NCBI GenBank assembly: GCA_018433775.1
Contig: JAHDQN010000050.1
Coordinates: forward strand, 1 to 47,655
Source of the DNA: Deltaproteobacteria bacterium
GTDB taxonomy: Bacteria; Desulfobacterota; Desulfomonilia; UBA1062
DNA length: 47,655 bases
Reading direction: 5' to 3'
Shown: in pieces, positions 43,383 through 47,655 of the stretch
Position numbering within the stretch: position 1 is the stretch's first letter
Layout: each line of letters opens with the position of its first letter
Made by a program: the position numbers and the translations under genes
The notes under the pieces: generated by a model
Database searches by the model: none
Seen by the model: only the letters and a program-made list of their open reading frames with translations
What the model was told of the DNA's origin: nothing

Positions 43383-44471
43383 ATGAAATCTTTTGACCGC
43401 GATTTTCTTGAACGTCAAGCGATCCCGATCGAGTTCGCCGGGACCCTGCGCCTGTTGGGAGAATATCGCGGCAGGCAGGATCTCTTTGCGAAACAGATGC
43501 CCCAGGTTCTGAACACCCTCAGACAGGCGGCTATCATCCAGAGCACAGAGTCATCAAACCGGATCGAGGGAATAGTCGTAGAGAAAAAACGTTTAAAGCC
43601 TTTGCTGGAAAAGGACGCGCCTCCTGAGAACCGCTCGGAAGCCGAGGTGATCGGCTATAAGAACGTCCTGGCCTGGATTCACTCAGCCTATGATCGGATT
43701 GAGATTATGCCGGAAACGATCCTCAAGATTCATCGCGATATGTTGGGCCGAACGGATCTCCCTGCAGGAATCTGGAAACGGCGGGATAACACGATTGAGG
43801 AACGTCTTCCTGACGGGCGGTGGATCACCCGATATGTGCCTGTTTCAGCACGTGAGACCCCATTTTACATGAGTGAGCTGTGTACCCGCTTCGGACGCCT
43901 TTGGGAAGAAGGCCGGGTAGACCGCTTGCTTCTCATGTATGCCTTTGTCCTCGATTTCCTCTGCATTCATCCTTTCACTGATGGAAACGGTCGGGTTTCC
44001 CGGTTGCTCACAGTGCTGCTGCTCCATAAAATCGGTTATGATGTGAGCCGGTATATCAGCATTGAACGTCTGATCGAGGAAAGTAAAGAAAGCTATTATG
44101 ATGTGCTGAATCGTGTTTCCGCTCAATGGCACGAGGCCGGTCATTCTCTTGTGCCCTGGTGGGAGTATAATCTCGGGCTTTTGCTGGCAGCTTATCGGGA
44201 ATTTGAAAATCGCTTGGGCTCTGTGCGTTCAAGTCGCGGTTCCAAGACAGCCTGGATACGGGAAGCCGTTGAACAGCTTCCCAAGGAGTTTGAGATGAGA
44301 GAGCTTATCCGGGCATGCCCGGGGGTCAGTCGTCCCATGATCCGTACCGTTCTCGAAGCACTCCGTCGTGAAGGCAAACTGAAGGCATTGGGAACAGGTC
44401 GAGGAGCCAAATGGCAAAAGGTGATAATATCGGATAAAGATGATAATAAACGTGATAATAAGGATGGCTGA
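43383..44471 (+). CDS. Fic-domain protein (class II, with winged-helix C-terminus) inside the cas operon
   Basis: A 362-residue Fic protein, probably an AMP-transferase acting on an unknown protein target. The active-site motif is HPFTDGNGRVSR (H196 to R207), complete. The autoinhibitory motif S58-NRI-E62-G63 lies N-terminal to the Fic fold, which makes it class II, self-inhibited. A winged-helix-like C-terminal part (about 290-350: LPKEFEMRELIRACPGVSRP) may bind DNA. It starts 34 nt after the cas6e stub, behind AAAAGGATAG, and stops 2 nt before the cas1 start, so it is part of the operon. A toxin-like or regulatory role in CRISPR immunity is inference; no antitoxin gene is adjacent. Confidence 0.92.
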   Translation: MKSFDRDFLERQAIPIEFAGTLRLLGEYRGRQDLFAKQMPQVLNTLRQAAIIQSTESSNRIEGIVVEKKRLKPLLEKDAPPENRSEAEVIGYKNVLAWIHSAYDRIEIMPETILKIHRDMLGRTDLPAGIWKRRDNTIEERLPDGRWITRYVPVSARETPFYMSELCTRFGRLWEEGRVDRLLLMYAFVLDFLCIHPFTDGNGRVSRLLTVLLLHKIGYDVSRYISIERLIEESKESYYDVLNRVSAQWHEAGHSLVPWWEYNLGLLLAAYREFENRLGSVRSSRGSKTAWIREAVEQLPKEFEMRELIRACPGVSRPMIRTVLEALRREGKLKALGTGRGAKWQKVIISDKDDNKRDNKDG

Positions 44472-44473
44472 GA

Positions 44474-45683
<1,210 letters not shown>

Positions 45684-45739
45684 TGATCCGGTAGTTGATC
45701 GGGTTGGCCCCCTATCAGTTGTATGCAAGGTGAACGGCT

Positions 45740-46153
45740 ATGCCCAAGTATCGCGATAAAATGAGACTTAAGAGATACATAAAGAAGCACGGAGAATGCG
45801 ATCCCCTCACTGAATATCTTATCTGCAAAGGATTCAGTGATGGGACAGTGGTGACTGGATTGGAAATTTTTGTTGATTCATGGGAAGAAGCTGTAAAATG
45901 GGCCATTGGCAATTATGATTCGGCAGACATAGAGTATGATCTTTATCAAAGGACAACGCTCTACCAGGTATTGAGACATGCTTCTCCTGAACAGATAGCG
46001 CCTTTTGCGGAAAGAATAGAAAAGGCTGATAATTACTATAAAGAGCATACGGTAGAAGATAACACCCCTTATGAATCATATATCGATGAAAAGCTGGATA
46101 GAAAAGTTCATTGGTGGCTTTTCCGCTCACCGAAAATTGAGCCCGGCAAATAA
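45740..46153 (+). CDS. Unknown protein between cas2 and the CRISPR array
   Basis: A 137-residue soluble protein with no signal peptide or membrane segment. It is charged and helical (YRDKMRLKRYIKKHGECDPL, IEKADNYYKEHTVEDN, IDEKLDRKVHWWLF) with one short beta-like stretch (GTVVTGLEIFVDSWEE). I recognise no family. It starts at ATG 45740 behind AAGGTGAA, 56 nt after cas2, and ends 132 nt before the first CRISPR repeat. Because of the gap it may be transcribed with cas2 or on its own. A role in CRISPR is possible only by position. Confidence 0.7.
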   Translation: MPKYRDKMRLKRYIKKHGECDPLTEYLICKGFSDGTVVTGLEIFVDSWEEAVKWAIGNYDSADIEYDLYQRTTLYQVLRHASPEQIAPFAERIEKADNYYKEHTVEDNTPYESYIDEKLDRKVHWWLFRSPKIEPGK

Positions 46154-46285
46154 AGTCATATAAAGGACATCCGGCATAATGGAGAATAAAACAAACACTG
46201 ACTCAGGGTGTCTTTACATAAGAAAAAACCCCGTAGATTTTAAGTCGAAGAATATCTGACATGATGTCAGATGGTTACAGGAAGT
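46154..46285 (+). promoter_or_regulatory. CRISPR leader with 19-bp palindrome
   Basis: The 132-nt AT-rich stretch between the last gene and the first repeat is in the leader position. ATCTGACATGATGTCAGAT (46254-46272) is a perfect inverted repeat with a single central G, ending 13 nt before the first repeat. It could be a protein-binding site for adaptation or for control of array transcription. I see no clear IHF consensus site, and the promoter is not defined. Confidence 0.6.
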
Positions 46286-47655
46286 GTGTTCCCCACATGC
46301 GTGGGGATGAACCGAATCCAAGGCGGTGAGTTGCCTACTCTGTTTCGTGTTCCCCACATGCGTGGGGATGAACCGATCGAGAGTGTTATCATCCAGGGTC
46401 GTGAGTTGTGTTCCCCACATGCGTGGGGATGAACCGGTTCGTGGTGGACAACGGTCTCGGCGTGAGCGGTGTTCCCCACATGCGTGGGGATGAACCGAGC
46501 TGCAGATACGCGGCGCTGCCCGCCCAGATGTGTTCCCCACATGCGTGGGGATGAACCGTTTAGACAACTTCATCAACGGAGGTGGGGAGTGTGTTCCCCA
46601 CATGCGTGGGGATGAACCGGCCCAGCCTTTTGCCCGCGAGCAGCTGGATGAGTGTTCCCCACATGCGTGGGGATGAACCGGTCATCTCGCCCTGCAACCC
46701 TGCGGCGGTGTCGTGTTCCCCACATGCGTGGGGATGAACCGTGCCGGCACCACTCCTGGGCGCCGATCATGACGTGTTCCCCACATGCGTGGGGATGAAC
46801 CGGGCTCGTGCATGCTGTCGATACTGTCGGTATCGTGTTCCCCACATGCGTGGGGATGAACCGCACTTGACCGGCCCCGGGTTTTATGGAAAGCGTGTTC
46901 CCCACATGCGTGGGGATGAACCGGGAATACCCTTTGCCTGCACCGAAGATGGGGCGTGTTCCCCACATGCGTGGGGATGAACCGCGAAAAATCATCGCCG
47001 CGTCCGCGAAGCAGCCGTGTTCCCCACATGCGTGGGGATGAACCGCTGGAGGTAAGATTCGGCGTGCCCACGGGCGCGTGTTCCCCACATGCGTGGGGAT
47101 GAACCGTGGTCAACGACGCGGCCGAGCAGGCAGGCGTCGTGTTCCCCACATGCGTGGGGATGAACCGGACTTGATGCTGTCCCTGCGGACCACGGATGCG
47201 TGTTCCCCACATGCGTGGGGATGAACCGGCTGTCGAGCACAACTCGGCAGGGACATACAGGTGTTCCCCACATGCGTGGGGATGAACCGTCGTTCTTCTT
47301 CCACGTAGGCCCGGTGAGGTCGTGTTCCCCACATGCGTGGGGATGAACCGCCAGAAGCGCGGGTAGCTCTCGCGCTTGCCGAGTGTTCCCCACATGCGTG
47401 GGGATGAACCGAGGTCGTCCGCGCGCTCGCCCTCGGACTGGTAGTGTTCCCCACATGCGTGGGGATGAACCGGAAAAGGCGCGGCGGGAGGAAAACGCAA
47501 GGGCGTGTTCCCCACATGCGTGGGGATGAACCGATGGCTGGTCGGTATGCGAGCTCGCGTCTATGGTGTTCCCCACATGCGTGGGGATGAACCGGCCAGG
47601 CTCACGTCGAGGTCGCCCTCGGACAGGTGTTCCCCACATGCGTGGGGATGAACCG
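46286..47655 (+). CRISPR. Type I-E CRISPR array, 23 repeats, 22 spacers, truncated by the window end
   Basis: Identical 29-nt repeats start at 46286, 46347, 46408 and so on at 61-nt steps; the last one seen is 47627-47655. Each begins GTGTTCCCCACATGCG and ends TGGGGATGAACCG, with CCCCAC/GTGGGG stem around ATGC, as in I-E repeats cut by Cas6e. Spacers are 32 nt except the one at 46864-46894, which is 31. Orientation: leader and cas genes lie upstream, so transcription is on the plus strand. No repeat differs from the consensus by eye, so the degenerate trailer end is probably beyond the window. I saw no spacer matching another part of the window. Confidence 0.98.

Noticed and set aside
46214..47639. 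Long minus-strand and plus-strand open frames across the CRISPR array with repeated words such as HPHACGEH and PTHVGNT
   Set aside because: They are the translation of the CRISPR repeat itself in different frames, a well-known artefact, not proteins.

Overview
The window looks like a GC-rich chromosome piece from an anaerobic Desulfobacterota-type (deltaproteobacterial) bacterium. That is an inference from gene content: a hybrid sensor kinase, ABC_sub_bind-type binding proteins, an NDP-forming acyl-CoA synthetase, the TIGR03546/TIGR03545 pair, and a Y1 transposase with GGGGACGTCC-type REP sequences. No rRNA or marker gene is present to settle taxonomy.

Bases 1-8360 hold two large related surface-type proteins (3-1790 and 2937-6317) that share a Vps62-like C-terminal domain. 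A secreted protein lies between them and an AT-rich membrane protein follows. Then comes about 1.6 kb of gene wreckage: an Ig-like fragment, an antisense IstB fragment, a glycosidase E-set fragment and a frameshifted small gene. Bases 8363-12330 carry a PAS hybrid histidine kinase and two ABC-type substrate-binding protein genes, one deleted internally and one intact.

Bases 12587-31910 are ordinary housekeeping and accessory metabolism: an SDR, a VOC-AKR operon, a REP-associated Y1 transposase, a GNAT protein, an MFS transporter, an ADP-forming acyl-CoA synthetase, an SGNH-like protein, AzlCD, an MBL-fold hydrolase, an acyl-CoA ligase, the TIGR03546/03545 pair, a secreted DUF4412-like protein, a MalY-type lyase and a small conserved protein. 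A 27-bp perfect hairpin sits between convergent genes at 28653-28710.

Bases 32172-47655 form a defence island. A WYL-type regulator and two tandem YhcG/DUF1016 PD-(D/E)XK nucleases are bracketed by two same-orientation copies of a 27-nt sequence (32172 and 35601). Next is a type I-E CRISPR-Cas operon that begins with a stand-alone DnaQ-like DEDDh exonuclease overlapping cas3 by 4 nt. Its order is dnaQ-cas3-cse1-cse2-cas6e-cas7-cas5e-[cas6e remnant]-fic-cas1-cas2-unknown-array. cas6e has moved from its usual place after cas5e. An 18-codon in-frame stub of a second cas6e still sits in the usual place, and a Fic AMP-transferase-like gene fills the gap, placed 2 nt before cas1. The array has 23 repeats and 22 spacers and runs off the window end.

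The most interesting signals are the rearranged I-E operon with built-in DnaQ and Fic genes, the cas6e stub that records the rearrangement, and the sequence shared between the WYL/YhcG cassette and the head of the cas operon.
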